Shown here: positions 7,698 to 16,180 of the stretch, piece after piece | How the letters are laid out: each line of letters opens with the position of its first letter | Position numbering within the stretch: position 1 is the first letter of the stretch | Assembly: GCA_002412965.1 (NCBI GenBank) | Contig: DHWB01000007.1 | Span: forward strand, 124,001-188,000 | DNA: 64,000 bases | From: Desulfomicrobium sp. UBA5193 | GTDB taxonomy: Bacteria; Desulfobacterota; Desulfovibrionia; Desulfovibrionales; Desulfomicrobiaceae | Direction: 5' to 3' | Program-made: the position numbers and the translations under genes | Notes under the pieces: generated by a model | What the model saw: only the letters and a program-made list of their open reading frames with translations | Databases searched by the model: none | What the model was told of the DNA's origin: nothing

Positions 7698-9707
7698 TCA
7701 CGCCCGTGCTTGGTTCTTGGTTTCGCGAATCTCCGCGGCCGGAACAATAAACTCCGGCAGTGGATCAAGCATCCCATCTATTTCATTGAAAATCTGAACT
7801 TCACGGAAATGCTTCACCTGCGCCGCGCCGCTCGGGCAGTACCCGGCGCAGCTGCCGCAGCCCTTGCACATGGCCTCGTTGATGACCGCGATCCGCCGGC
7901 GCTCGTCGAACTCGATGGCCGAGTACGGGCACAGGCCGATGCAGACCTTGCAGCCGACGCACACGTCCGGATTGATCCACGAAGTCGTGGGGGAGATGGA
8001 GACGACTCCACGCGCCGCCAGGGCCAGAGCCTGGGCCGCGCCGCCGGCGGCGTGGGCCACGGCGTCGGGGATGTCCTTGGGACCCTGGCAGGTTCCGGCC
8101 AGATAGATCCCGTCCGAGGCGGTGGACACGGGGCCGAGCTTGGGATGCTCTTCGAGGAAGAAGCCATCCCGGCCCTGGGCCACGCCGAAGATGCGGGCCA
8201 CGTCCGTGGTGTCGGCGCGGGCTTCCATGGCCGTGCACAGCACGACCATGTCCACGGGAATGCGCACGGGCATCCCCAGGAGCGTGTCCTCGCCCACGAC
8301 CACCAGCTTGCCGTTCTCCTGCACCACTTCGGAGGGTCTGCTGCGTACGAAGGTCACGCCTTCTTCCTGCACGCGGCGATAGAATTCCTCGTAGCCTTTG
8401 CCGAAGCAGCGCATGTCGATGTAGAAATTGTAGACCTCGGCTTTGTGCCCGATCTTGTCCTTGATGAGATGGTCGTACTTGAGGGCGTACATGCAGCAGG
8501 TGCGGGAGCAGTATTCGTGATAGTTCTTGTCCCGGCTGCCCACGCAGTGGATGATGGCCACGCTTTTGGGCGCTTCGCCGTTCTTCATCAGGATCTTGCC
8601 ACCGGTGGGACCCACTGCGTTGTTGAGTCGCTCGAACTGCAGGGCGGTGTAGACCTCCGGATAACGGCCGAACCCGTATTCGGTCATGGGGGTGGGGTCC
8701 ATGGTGTCGTAGCCCGTCGCCAGAACCACGCTGCCGACATGATAGACCTCCCGGCGGTCCTGCTGGGTGAAATCGATGGCCCCGGTCGGACAGGTCTTCT
8801 GGCAGACACCGCATTTGCCTTTTGTGAGCATCTTGCAGTGCGCCGCGTCGATGACCGGAGTGCTGGGCACGGCCTGGGGCGAATTGCGGTAGATGGCCCG
8901 GCGCATGCCGAGACCTTCCTCAAATTCGCTCAACACCTTGGTCGGGCATTTTTCGAGACATGCCCCGCAACCGGTGCAGATGTCCTCACGCACATAGCGG
9001 GCCTTGCGCCGCACCGTGACGGTATAGTTGCCGACAAAGCCCGAGACGTCCTCGACTTCGGTCCAGGTCAAGAGCTCGATGTTCGGCTCCTGGGCCACGG
9101 CGACCATTTTCGGCGTGGAGATGCAGGCCGCGCAGTCCAGCGTCGGGAAGGTCTTGTCGAACTGGGCCATGTGCCCGCCGATGGACGGAGATTTTTCAAC
9201 CAGGATGACGCGGTGGCCGGAGCGGGAGATGTCGAGCGCAGCCTGGATGCCGGCGATGCCCGCGCCCACGACCATGACGTCGGGCAGAACTTCCACTTCG
9301 CGGGAATAAAGTTCCTGATGGCGGCGCACCCGGAGCACGGCGGCTTCGACGATGTGCTTGGCCTTGATCGTGGCCTGTTCCTTGTCCGGGACGATCCAGG
9401 AGCAGTGCTCGCGGATGCAGCAGTGCTGCATGAGGTATGGATTGAGCCCGGCCCTGGCGCAGGCTTTCTGGAATGTCTTTTCGTGCAGGCGCGGCGAACA
9501 GGAGGCCACCACCACCCGATCCAGCCCATGTTCGCGGATGTCCCGGATGATCATGTCCTGACCGGGATCGGAACACATGAACTGGTAGTCACGCGCAATG
9601 GTGACGTTTTTCAAGCCTTGGGCAAAATGGGCCACCTCCGGGCAATCGACCCTGCCCGCGATATTGGAGCCGCAATGACAGACATACACCCCTATTCTTT
9701 TGGCCAT
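7698..9707 (-). CDS. hdrA: HdrA flavoprotein, standard length
   Basis: 669 aa, the normal HdrA size. Features in order: N-terminal Cys element VCHCGSNIAG with CSPRLHE; FAD-binding motif VVGAGIAGIQAAL near residue 145; ferredoxin motifs CTGCGACLEKCP and CGVCQKTCP; the HdrA signature CVGSRD with CSRTCCMYA; and two C-terminal [4Fe-4S] motifs CVGCKVCIGLCP and CKGCGSCAGYCP. HdrA is the electron-bifurcating FAD subunit. The start at 9707 has a GGGGGA site, and this is the first gene of the operon that runs to the left edge. It coexists with the double-length hdrA at 2654-6082, so the complex may use two different bifurcating or relay flavoproteins. Confidence 0.95.
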   Translation of the reverse strand: MAKRIGVYVCHCGSNIAGRVDCPEVAHFAQGLKNVTIARDYQFMCSDPGQDMIIRDIREHGLDRVVVASCSPRLHEKTFQKACARAGLNPYLMQHCCIREHCSWIVPDKEQATIKAKHIVEAAVLRVRRHQELYSREVEVLPDVMVVGAGIAGIQAALDISRSGHRVILVEKSPSIGGHMAQFDKTFPTLDCAACISTPKMVAVAQEPNIELLTWTEVEDVSGFVGNYTVTVRRKARYVREDICTGCGACLEKCPTKVLSEFEEGLGMRRAIYRNSPQAVPSTPVIDAAHCKMLTKGKCGVCQKTCPTGAIDFTQQDRREVYHVGSVVLATGYDTMDPTPMTEYGFGRYPEVYTALQFERLNNAVGPTGGKILMKNGEAPKSVAIIHCVGSRDKNYHEYCSRTCCMYALKYDHLIKDKIGHKAEVYNFYIDMRCFGKGYEEFYRRVQEEGVTFVRSRPSEVVQENGKLVVVGEDTLLGMPVRIPVDMVVLCTAMEARADTTDVARIFGVAQGRDGFFLEEHPKLGPVSTASDGIYLAGTCQGPKDIPDAVAHAAGGAAQALALAARGVVSISPTTSWINPDVCVGCKVCIGLCPYSAIEFDERRRIAVINEAMCKGCGSCAGYCPSGAAQVKHFREVQIFNEIDGMLDPLPEFIVPAAEIRETKNQARA

Positions 9708-9729
9708 GTCATCCCCCTTTGTCCCACGA

Positions 9730-10005
9730 TCACCGAAGACTTCCGCTTTTGTTCAGTTCCAAGGTCAACTCGCCCACCAGACGCTTGAGCTTCTCGTTCT
9801 CGGAAGCCAGATCCGACTGACTTGGGGCCCTGGGTTGCTCCTCGAAAATGAGGTGACAATTGTCCAGGAAGTGTCCACGCCATTTATAGTACAGACCCGG
9901 CCGCAGCTCATGATTTCGGCAGATTTCGTTCACGCACCCACCCATGAGCCCTTCGAGCACGATCCGCGCCTTGGTCCTTGCGTCCCATTTGCGTTTCATC
10001 CTCAA
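9730..10005 (-). pseudogene. IS3-family transposase OrfA remnant
   Basis: 91 aa of the helix-turn-helix OrfA type (KRKWDARTKARIVLEGLMGG, then ENEKLKRLVGELTLEL leucine-zipper end). In IS3 elements OrfA is followed by OrfB, the DDE transposase, often through a frameshift. Here the frame stops after LNKSGSLR and only 22 bp separate it from the hdrA start, so OrfB is missing. I saw no matching terminal inverted repeats. It is best read as a decayed insertion sequence. Because the hdrA ribosome-binding site follows at once, the operon must be transcribed from inside or beyond this remnant. Confidence 0.75.
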
Positions 10006-10454
10006 CTCCTCCCAACAGGGATCACCCTGTCATCGGAACACGGACCGCTTGCCCGGAAAGGAAAAACACGAGCTTCCTTTCCTCCTGCCAACACCCAGAA
10101 AAGACATTCTCAATCATATTGATCTGTAAAAGAATTCCGTACCAGAGCGTCCCCGCTCTCTCATGTTGTCCGTAGAACACATTGCGTGCCGGATTTTACA
10201 TATTGAATAAATTTAAACAAATAGATTGAAATATGGCCAACCGAAAGACAAGAGAGAAGGAGAGAGAAACGGCTCATTTGTATTGAAACAAAAGACGTGT
10301 CTTACTTGACGAGACGAAGAAACAGTGTAGGAGAGATGCAAAGCCCAGCATCAACCAGAGCAAAAGCCTGCGGGCACAGTAGCTCTCACCTTCACTTCTG
10401 CTCGCACGCACGATTTATCGTCTCGCACGACAAGACAGCGCTTCGGGAGCCCTC
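10006..10454. promoter_or_regulatory. Divergent intergenic region between the Hdr operon and its candidate activator
   Basis: 449 bp without a gene. On the plus strand TTGACG (10306) and TAGGAG (10328) with a 16-bp spacer form a weak sigma-70 candidate for the activator gene. On the minus strand CGGCACG followed four bases later by GTGT (about 10177-10193) partly resembles the sigma-54 consensus (TGGCACG, N4, TTGC): the -24 half is good, but the -12 half has T in place of the C of GC. Both assignments are tentative. The stretch 10190-10300 is AT-rich compared with the genes on both sides. Confidence 0.3.
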
Positions 10455-11858
10455 ATGAGCAACATCCTGATCATCGATGGAGACCAGAACTTTTGTCAGA
10501 CCCTGATGACGGAATTGGCCAAGAAAAACCTGCACGCGACCCACAGCACAAACCTTTCCAAGGGGTTGGCCATGCTCCATGTGGGGGAGTTTTGCCTGGT
10601 CTTGCTTGGTGACGAAGCCAGTGACAGAAACAGCCTGGATTTCCTGTCCACCCTGCGCGAGGTGCCGTCGCGGCCGGAAATCATTGTGCTGTCCCGAAAT
10701 CGGGACCCGGATGTGGCCGAGGCGGCGATTCGGGGCGGAGCCTGGAACTTCATGCCCAAGCCCGTCAACCTTCCGCGTCTGCTGATCCTGGCGGAACGGG
10801 CGCTGGAATATCACCGCGAACGGCCCGCCAAATGCGCACCCGTCTCTCTGCGGCGCGAAGGCATCGTCGGCAACTGCCGACTGCTCCACTCCTGCCTGGA
10901 CATCGTGGCCCAGGCCGCATCCACGGATGTCAATGTGCTGATCACCGGGGAAACCGGCACGGGCAAGGAACTCTTTGCCCGCGCCATCCACACCAACAGC
11001 GCCCGCGCGAAAAAACCTTTTGTGGTCGTCGATTGCGCGGCCCTGCCCGACACGCTGGTGGAGAGCGTGCTCTTTGGCCATGAACGCGGCGCGTTCACCA
11101 GCGCGGACAACCGCTCCGAGGGGCTCATCAAGCAGGCGGACGGGGGAACCCTGTTTCTGGACGAGGTGGGAGAGCTCCCGCTGTCCGCGCAGAAGGTGTT
11201 TTTGCGGGTGCTTGAAGGACGCAGTTTCCGACCCGTGGGAGGAGCCAAGGAGATTTCGAGCAATTTTCGGCTGGTGGCGGCAACGAATCGCGACCTCGAG
11301 GCCATGGTGCGCACCGACAGCTTCCGCCGTGACCTTTTTTACCGCCTGCGCGGGATACGTCTGGAGCTCTCGCCCCTGCGCGATCTGCTGGACGATCTCA
11401 ACGATTTCATCTGCCACTTCGTGCGCCGTCATTGCACACGACTGGGCATAGACAACAAAGGCTTTTCCCCTGATTTTCTCGACACACTGCTGCAATACGA
11501 ATGGCCGGGCAACATCCGCGAGCTGGTCAATGCCATCGATCAGGCCGTGGTCCGGGCAGGGACCGAGCCCATCCTCTACCCCCAGCACCTGTCACGGAAC
11601 ATCCGCGCCAATGTCGCACGCCTTCAGGTTGCTGACCTTCCCGCGATGGAAGAAAGAACTCCTCCCCACACGAGCCCGGACACCTTTCCCTCGCTCAAGG
11701 AGTATCGCGAAAAGCACATGGCCGAACTGGAAAGATGGTATCTGAAGAACCTGATGAGCTTAAGCAAAGACGATATTCCCACCGCCTGCCGCCTGTCCGG
11801 GCTCTCCAGACCCAGACTTTATGCCCTGCTCAAGGAGAGGAAGGTGGAGCGGAGCTAG
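10455..11858 (+). CDS. NtrC-type sigma-54 activator with atypical receiver and GAFTSA loop
   Basis: 467 aa. Residues 1-120 form a receiver-like domain (NILIIDGD... MPKP), but the phosphorylation strand reads LVLLGDEAS, putting Gly at the position best aligned with the phosphorylated Asp, with an Asp next to it. Residues about 135-365 are an AAA+ module: Walker A GETGTGKE, Walker B FLDEVGE, arginine-finger region FRRDLFYRL. The sigma-54 contact loop is GAFTSA instead of GAFTGA. A FIS-type helix-turn-helix (IPTACRLSGLSRPRLYALL) ends the protein. No sensor kinase gene is adjacent. Divergent placement suggests control of the Hdr operon. The start ATG 10455 opens the conserved domain. Confidence 0.9.
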   Translation: MSNILIIDGDQNFCQTLMTELAKKNLHATHSTNLSKGLAMLHVGEFCLVLLGDEASDRNSLDFLSTLREVPSRPEIIVLSRNRDPDVAEAAIRGGAWNFMPKPVNLPRLLILAERALEYHRERPAKCAPVSLRREGIVGNCRLLHSCLDIVAQAASTDVNVLITGETGTGKELFARAIHTNSARAKKPFVVVDCAALPDTLVESVLFGHERGAFTSADNRSEGLIKQADGGTLFLDEVGELPLSAQKVFLRVLEGRSFRPVGGAKEISSNFRLVAATNRDLEAMVRTDSFRRDLFYRLRGIRLELSPLRDLLDDLNDFICHFVRRHCTRLGIDNKGFSPDFLDTLLQYEWPGNIRELVNAIDQAVVRAGTEPILYPQHLSRNIRANVARLQVADLPAMEERTPPHTSPDTFPSLKEYREKHMAELERWYLKNLMSLSKDDIPTACRLSGLSRPRLYALLKERKVERS

Positions 11859-12007
11859 GTTGTCATTCGGGGCCGCCGTTCTTGTGGGCCCCGCCGCGTC
11901 TTGGGCGGATCGCCCACGCCGCAACGCCAATTTGCGCTTGCAATGGCAGCTGAAAGGCGTAGTCCCTCCGGCATTGATTGGCTGAACAGTGACCTCAAGG
12001 CGTACAC

Positions 12008-13600
12008 ATGAACCTCCTCGGCAACCCCATTTTTCTGCTCCTGGCCGTAATCCTGTGCGGCTCTCTGCTGGGCCGGATCAGGCTGTTGACCTTTTCCCTC
12101 GGCTCCTCGGCCATCATCTTCTCCGGGCTGGCCTTTGGTCTCGCGGGTTATGGCCTCCCTCCGGTGCTGCAGTCGCTGGGGCTCTCCCTTTTCATCTATT
12201 CCGTGGGCCAGCAGGCCGGGCCGGGCTTCATCCATTCCATGAGACAGGGCGGACTGGCCTTAAGCCTGGGAGCCCTGGGCATGATCGGCACAGGACTCGG
12301 CGTGGCGCTGGGGCTCAAGGCCTGGCTCGGCTTTTCGCCGGACATCACGGCCGGACTTTTTGCCGGCGCCCTGACCTCAACCCCGTCCCTGGCCGTGGCC
12401 GTTGAAATGTCCCACGACAGCCCGGCTCCGGCGGCCTACGGCGTGGCCTATCTCTTCGGGGTGATTGGCGTGGTCATGGTGGTCAAGCTCATGCCGTGGG
12501 CGCTGCGCGTGACCATCCGACGCGAAGAGGAGCGGATGGAGCGGGAGCTGACCCTCCTGCACCCGCAGATGGACTTCACCCACCTGCGGGTCACCAACCC
12601 GAACCTGTGCACAAGGACGCTCAGCCAGGTTCTGCCCGAGCGCATGGCCGGCGTGACCATCACCAGGGTGCTCAGGAGCGGCTCCTGCGCCCCTGAACTG
12701 GTCACGGCGGAAACTGTGCTGAACATGGATGACACGGTGCGGGTGGTGGGAACGGTCGAGATGTTGCGTGAGGCCGAGATCATCATCGGGCCGCGCGTGG
12801 AGGCGGATCTGGCCTTCAATTCAACGCTGGTCAAAAAAGAGATCCTGCTGTCGCGCAAGGACGTGGCCGGAAAAACCCTGCGCGCGCTGAACCTGAGCCA
12901 TGTTTACGGGGTGCAGGTCTCGCGCATCACCCGCAACGGATTCGACTGCCCCGCCGGAGCCACTGTCCGCCTGAACCAGGGAGACGTGCTGCACGTGGTC
13001 GGGCACCCGGAGGCCCTGGAAAACGTCAAGAAGCTCCTGGGCGATGACGTGCGCGCCCTCTATGTCGTCAGCGTCATGGTCATCCTGCTCGGGCTCTTCT
13101 GCGGGATGCTTGTGGGCGCCATCCCCCTCTATCTGCCCGGCCTGGGTGTCTTCACCCTCGGACCCACGGGCGGGGTGCTCCTGGCCGGGCTGGGTTTTGG
13201 GGCGGTGCGCCAGATCGGCCCCATGATCACCGAGCTGCCCGGCACCGCCACGGCGATGCTGCGCGACCTGGGGCTGGGACTTTTTCTGGCCGTGGTCGGC
13301 ACCAAGGCCGGCTCGACGCTTGTGCCCACCCTGGCCCAATACGGCCTCCCCCTGTTTCTCGCCGGAGCGGCCATCACCCTCTCCACCGCCCTGGCCGGGA
13401 TTCCGCTCTGCGCCCTCTTGCGCGTACCCTTTCTGCGCACGCTCGGCGTCATCACCGGCGGCATGACCTCCACCACCGGACTCGATGCGGCCTCTTCCCT
13501 GAGCCCCACCACCTACGCCGCCACAGCCTACGCCACGGTCTATCCGGCGGCGCTGATCGGCAAGATCATGGCCACGAAGATCATCATGCTGCTGGGCTAG
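12008..13600 (+). CDS. AspT/YidE-type membrane transporter with two RCK_C domains
   Basis: 530 aa inner-membrane protein of the AspT/YbjL family (aspartate:alanine exchanger type). Two hydrophobic halves (about residues 5-165 and 350-530) flank two cytoplasmic RCK_C domains (about 185-265 and 270-345; the second contains the typical end GDVLHVVGHPEALENV). Each membrane half has the family duplication motif, ALTSTPSLAVAVE and GGMTSTTGLDAASS, which form the substrate path. Substrate is unknown: dicarboxylic amino acids are likely by family. It stands alone, 149 bp after the activator gene, and is followed by a large palindrome. Confidence 0.88.
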   Translation: MNLLGNPIFLLLAVILCGSLLGRIRLLTFSLGSSAIIFSGLAFGLAGYGLPPVLQSLGLSLFIYSVGQQAGPGFIHSMRQGGLALSLGALGMIGTGLGVALGLKAWLGFSPDITAGLFAGALTSTPSLAVAVEMSHDSPAPAAYGVAYLFGVIGVVMVVKLMPWALRVTIRREEERMERELTLLHPQMDFTHLRVTNPNLCTRTLSQVLPERMAGVTITRVLRSGSCAPELVTAETVLNMDDTVRVVGTVEMLREAEIIIGPRVEADLAFNSTLVKKEILLSRKDVAGKTLRALNLSHVYGVQVSRITRNGFDCPAGATVRLNQGDVLHVVGHPEALENVKKLLGDDVRALYVVSVMVILLGLFCGMLVGAIPLYLPGLGVFTLGPTGGVLLAGLGFGAVRQIGPMITELPGTATAMLRDLGLGLFLAVVGTKAGSTLVPTLAQYGLPLFLAGAAITLSTALAGIPLCALLRVPFLRTLGVITGGMTSTTGLDAASSLSPTTYAATAYATVYPAALIGKIMATKIIMLLG

Positions 13601-13602
13601 CC

Positions 13603-13723
13603 GGCTGCCCCAAAACGGCGACCTGCTTCGTCACTGCAGAAAATCCAGAACCTCACGTATGTTTAAATACGCTTCGGTCCTGGATTTTCTTTGTTCCTCG
13701 CATCTCACCATTTTGGGGCAGCC
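13603..13723. repeat. 121-bp nested palindromic element
   Basis: Outer arms GGCTGCCCCAAAA (13603-13615) and TTTTGGGGCAGCC (13711-13723) are perfect complements. Inside are a second pair, GAAAATCCAG with CTGGATTTTC (about 13639-13690), and a small central pair, CGTAT with ATACG. The intervening bases also pair partly. It starts 3 bp after the transporter stop codon. It could be a strong bidirectional terminator for the two converging genes, or a copy of a dispersed intergenic palindrome (REP- or MITE-like). Confidence 0.8.
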
Positions 13724-13769
13724 TGGACATTTGTGGTCTCAACAGCCTGCCAGAGGCTTTTAAGCGGGC

Positions 13770-14228
13770 TCAGTCGCGAGCCATGGTCTGCGGCATGGGC
13801 GCGGCCACGACCTCGCCCCGCACGCGAAGCTGGTCCAGCGCCCAGATCTCGACTTCGACCACGATCTTCCTGCCGCGCCGCTCCTTGACCGTGGCCTTGA
13901 GCTCCAATTCCGGCCCCAGGGGCGTGGGCCGCAGAAAATCGACATGCAGGGAGGCGGTCACGTAACGGGCCAGCTGTTCCTCATCCGCCTCGCTTGCGGC
14001 TGCGGCTGCGGCCGTGGCCACTCCGTGACAATCCACCAGCGAAGCGAGCATTCCGCCATAGACGTATCCGGGCAGGGCGATATGCTCCGGCCTCGGCGTG
14101 AACCGGGCCAGGCCCTGCTCTCCGTTCCAAAGGGTCTGAATATGCAGGCCCTTCTCGTTGTTCTTGCCACAACCATAGCAATGGCTCAGCTCCTCGGCGT
14201 AACGGTGCTGGACAGGGATGTCGGTCAT
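13770..14228 (-). CDS. PaaI/hotdog-fold acyl-CoA thioesterase
   Basis: 152 aa single hotdog domain. The motif PGYVYGGMLASLVDCHGVATA matches the catalytic helix of PaaI-type thioesterases, where the region HGG or YGG with the following Asp is functionally important. The C-terminal sheet LELKATVKERRGRKIVVEVE is typical. The N-terminus CYGCGKNNEKGLHIQ is a common extension in this subfamily. Start ATG 14228 has an AAGGAG site. It follows the molybdate/tungstate importer on the same strand after an 84-bp gap that contains a perfect inverted repeat, so it may or may not be in that operon. Substrate unknown. Confidence 0.85.
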   Translation of the reverse strand: MTDIPVQHRYAEELSHCYGCGKNNEKGLHIQTLWNGEQGLARFTPRPEHIALPGYVYGGMLASLVDCHGVATAAAAAASEADEEQLARYVTASLHVDFLRPTPLGPELELKATVKERRGRKIVVEVEIWALDQLRVRGEVVAAPMPQTMARD

Positions 14229-14244
14229 GAATTCTCCTTAACGA

Positions 14245-14290
14245 AAGAATAGGTCCTATAGGTCACATGGGACCTATAGGACCTATTCTT
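14245..14290. repeat. Perfect 20-bp inverted repeat with 6-base loop
   Basis: The left arm 14245-14264 (reading AAGAATAGGTCCTATAGGTC) is exactly complementary to 14271-14290, with loop ACATGG. Each arm also contains the palindrome TAGGTCCTA/TAGGACCTA, so the element can pair in more than one way. It lies between the importer ATPase and the thioesterase gene and could end transcription of the first. No strong T-run follows on the minus strand. Confidence 0.85.
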
Positions 14291-14312
14291 CATGCATTGC
14301 AAGTACGTAAGC

Positions 14313-15353
14313 TTACTCTTGTGGCATGAAATGCAGGCTCTCGCTTGCGAAACCCAGCCAGACGGGTGTTCCCTGTTCCAGACCTCCGTCCGCCAGAAAC
14401 TGCCGCTCGGCGGCAGCGGTAAAACACGCCTGACCGCACGACACTTCCGCAAACCAGGAAAAACCTTCATGCCGCACAGTCTTGAGGAGACCTGGCAGGC
14501 TGATCCAGTCCATGGGAAAGACCCTGTCCCGGGCGACAAACACGTCTTCGGGCCGCAGGGCCACGCACCCCGCGTCAGCCTCGCAAGACACGGCAAAACG
14601 AAGTCCGGCCCCCAAATCACATTCCCCGCGTTCCGTGAGTGAAAAAATATTCTTCATGCCCACGAACGCGGCCACAAAAGCCGTGGCCGGTTTGCGGAAA
14701 ACCTCACCGACCGCCCCGACCTGTTCCAGCCGCCCCCCTCTGATCACCGCAGCCCGGTCGGCCAAGGTCAGCGCGTCCACAAAGTCATGAGTGACCATCA
14801 GGAAAGTCAGTCCCATCTGCCGATGCAGGTTTTTGAGCGACGTGCGCAAATCATCCCGGAATTGCGGGTCCAGGGAGGAGAGGGGCTCGTCCAGGAGCAC
14901 CACGTCGGGCTTGCAGGCCAGGGCCCGCGCCAAGGACACGCGCTGCTTCTCCCCTCCGCTCAAATGCGCGGGAGAGCGCCCGACCAAATGAGACAGACTC
15001 AGACGATCCAGCAAGGCAAGCGCCTCCCGGCGCCCATCAGCTTCTCTCATGCCGTGATAACGCTGACCGTACATCACATTGTCGAGCACGTTCAAATGCG
15101 GAAACAGGGCGTGGTCCTGATACACGAGGCTGACGTTGCGCCGCTCCGGGGGCAAGGCGCTGACATCCTGTCCTGCGATGCGGATGCTCCCGCGCTGATG
15201 CCCGACCAGCCCGGCAATTGATTCCAGGACCAAGGTCTTGCCGGAACCGGTCGGCCCCATGAGCGCAAAAAATTCACCCGGTGCGACCTGAAAGCTCACA
15301 TCCTGCAGGCTGAATCCCCCAAACCCCAGGCCCAGGCCGGAAACACGGATCAT
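14313..15353 (-). CDS. Tungstate/molybdate ABC importer, ATP-binding subunit
   Basis: 346 aa. Walker A GPTGSGKT, Q-loop LVYQDHALFP, signature LSGGEKQRV, Walker B VVLLDEPLSSLD and H-loop VTHD are all canonical. The C-terminal about 110 residues form a TOBE-like regulatory or substrate-sensing extension as in ModC/WtpC. The reading frame is open upstream to 15587, but ATG 15353 overlaps the permease stop (ATGA) and begins the ABC domain, so it is chosen. Third gene of the wtpA-type operon. ModC versus TupC versus WtpC cannot be settled by sequence reading. Confidence 0.9.
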   Translation of the reverse strand: MIRVSGLGLGFGGFSLQDVSFQVAPGEFFALMGPTGSGKTLVLESIAGLVGHQRGSIRIAGQDVSALPPERRNVSLVYQDHALFPHLNVLDNVMYGQRYHGMREADGRREALALLDRLSLSHLVGRSPAHLSGGEKQRVSLARALACKPDVVLLDEPLSSLDPQFRDDLRTSLKNLHRQMGLTFLMVTHDFVDALTLADRAAVIRGGRLEQVGAVGEVFRKPATAFVAAFVGMKNIFSLTERGECDLGAGLRFAVSCEADAGCVALRPEDVFVARDRVFPMDWISLPGLLKTVRHEGFSWFAEVSCGQACFTAAAERQFLADGGLEQGTPVWLGFASESLHFMPQE

Positions 15354-16141
15354 GCGCCCTCCCTTTCGGAAGGAGACAAGACCCGCAGCGCCAAAAAGAA
15401 AAGCAGGCTGACCACAATGAGGATCACGGCCACGGGCTGGGAATATTTCAGGCCATAGGCGGTAAAACGCTCGAACATGAGCACCGGGGCGATCATGGGG
15501 TGATAGGCGACAATGACCACCGCCCCGAATTCGCTCAGGGCGCGCGCCATGCACATGATCATGCCGACCAGCATGGAGCGCCGGCACAAAGGCAGGGTCA
15601 CGCGGAAGAACGTTGCGCTCGAACTCGCGCCCAGGGAGCGGGAAACCTTTTCCAACCGCACGGGCACGCTCTCGAACCCGGCCTTGGCCGCATTGATGTA
15701 GAAAGGCAGGCCCACGAAAAAAAGCACCACCGTTATGCCCGTGACTGTGCCCATGATCTCCACGCCCAGGCTCCCGAGCAGACGGCCGAACCAGTTGTTG
15801 CGGCCGGCCAGAGTCAAGAACGCGATGCCGATCACCGGATGCGGAATCATGATCGGAAGATCTATGATGCTCTCCAGGATCTTCTTGCCCGTGAATTCAC
15901 GCCTGGCCATGACATAGGCCAGCGGCGTCCCGAAAATAAGGGCCAGGAGCGAAGCCACGGCCGCTGCCCCCATGGACAAACCCACGGAGCGCAGCACATC
16001 CGGATCGGTCAGGGTAGCCCCCATCTGCTCCAGGCTTGGCGAAGCGAGGGTTCTGACCAGCGGCACGGTGATAAACAGCAGCACCAGGGCGCAGGATGCC
16101 GCCAGCCAGACATGGAAAACGCGGCCGGGGATGCCTGTCAT
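15350..16141 (-). CDS. Tungstate/molybdate ABC importer, permease subunit
   Basis: 263 aa, about six membrane helices, with the permease coupling (EAA-type) segment EKVSRSLGASSSATFFRVTLP. The start is placed at ATG 16141 because a GGGGAGG site precedes it; the in-frame start at 16180 overlaps the upstream stop region and has no such site. It is coupled to the ATPase by a 4-bp overlap. By neighbours it imports tungstate or molybdate for the molybdopterin enzymes of this organism, including the hydroxylase encoded at 39.9-43.6 kb. Confidence 0.88.
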   Translation of the reverse strand: MTGIPGRVFHVWLAASCALVLLFITVPLVRTLASPSLEQMGATLTDPDVLRSVGLSMGAAAVASLLALIFGTPLAYVMARREFTGKKILESIIDLPIMIPHPVIGIAFLTLAGRNNWFGRLLGSLGVEIMGTVTGITVVLFFVGLPFYINAAKAGFESVPVRLEKVSRSLGASSSATFFRVTLPLCRRSMLVGMIMCMARALSEFGAVVIVAYHPMIAPVLMFERFTAYGLKYSQPVAVILIVVSLLFFLALRVLSPSEREGA

Positions 16142-16180
16142 GAAGCCTCCCCAGCCGCGCGTCTCAAAAGACCGGCCCAT

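Noticed and set aside
7635..9788. 717-codon plus-strand open frame over hdrA
   Set aside because: Shadow of hdrA with the same skewed composition; no ribosome-binding site and no recognised motif.
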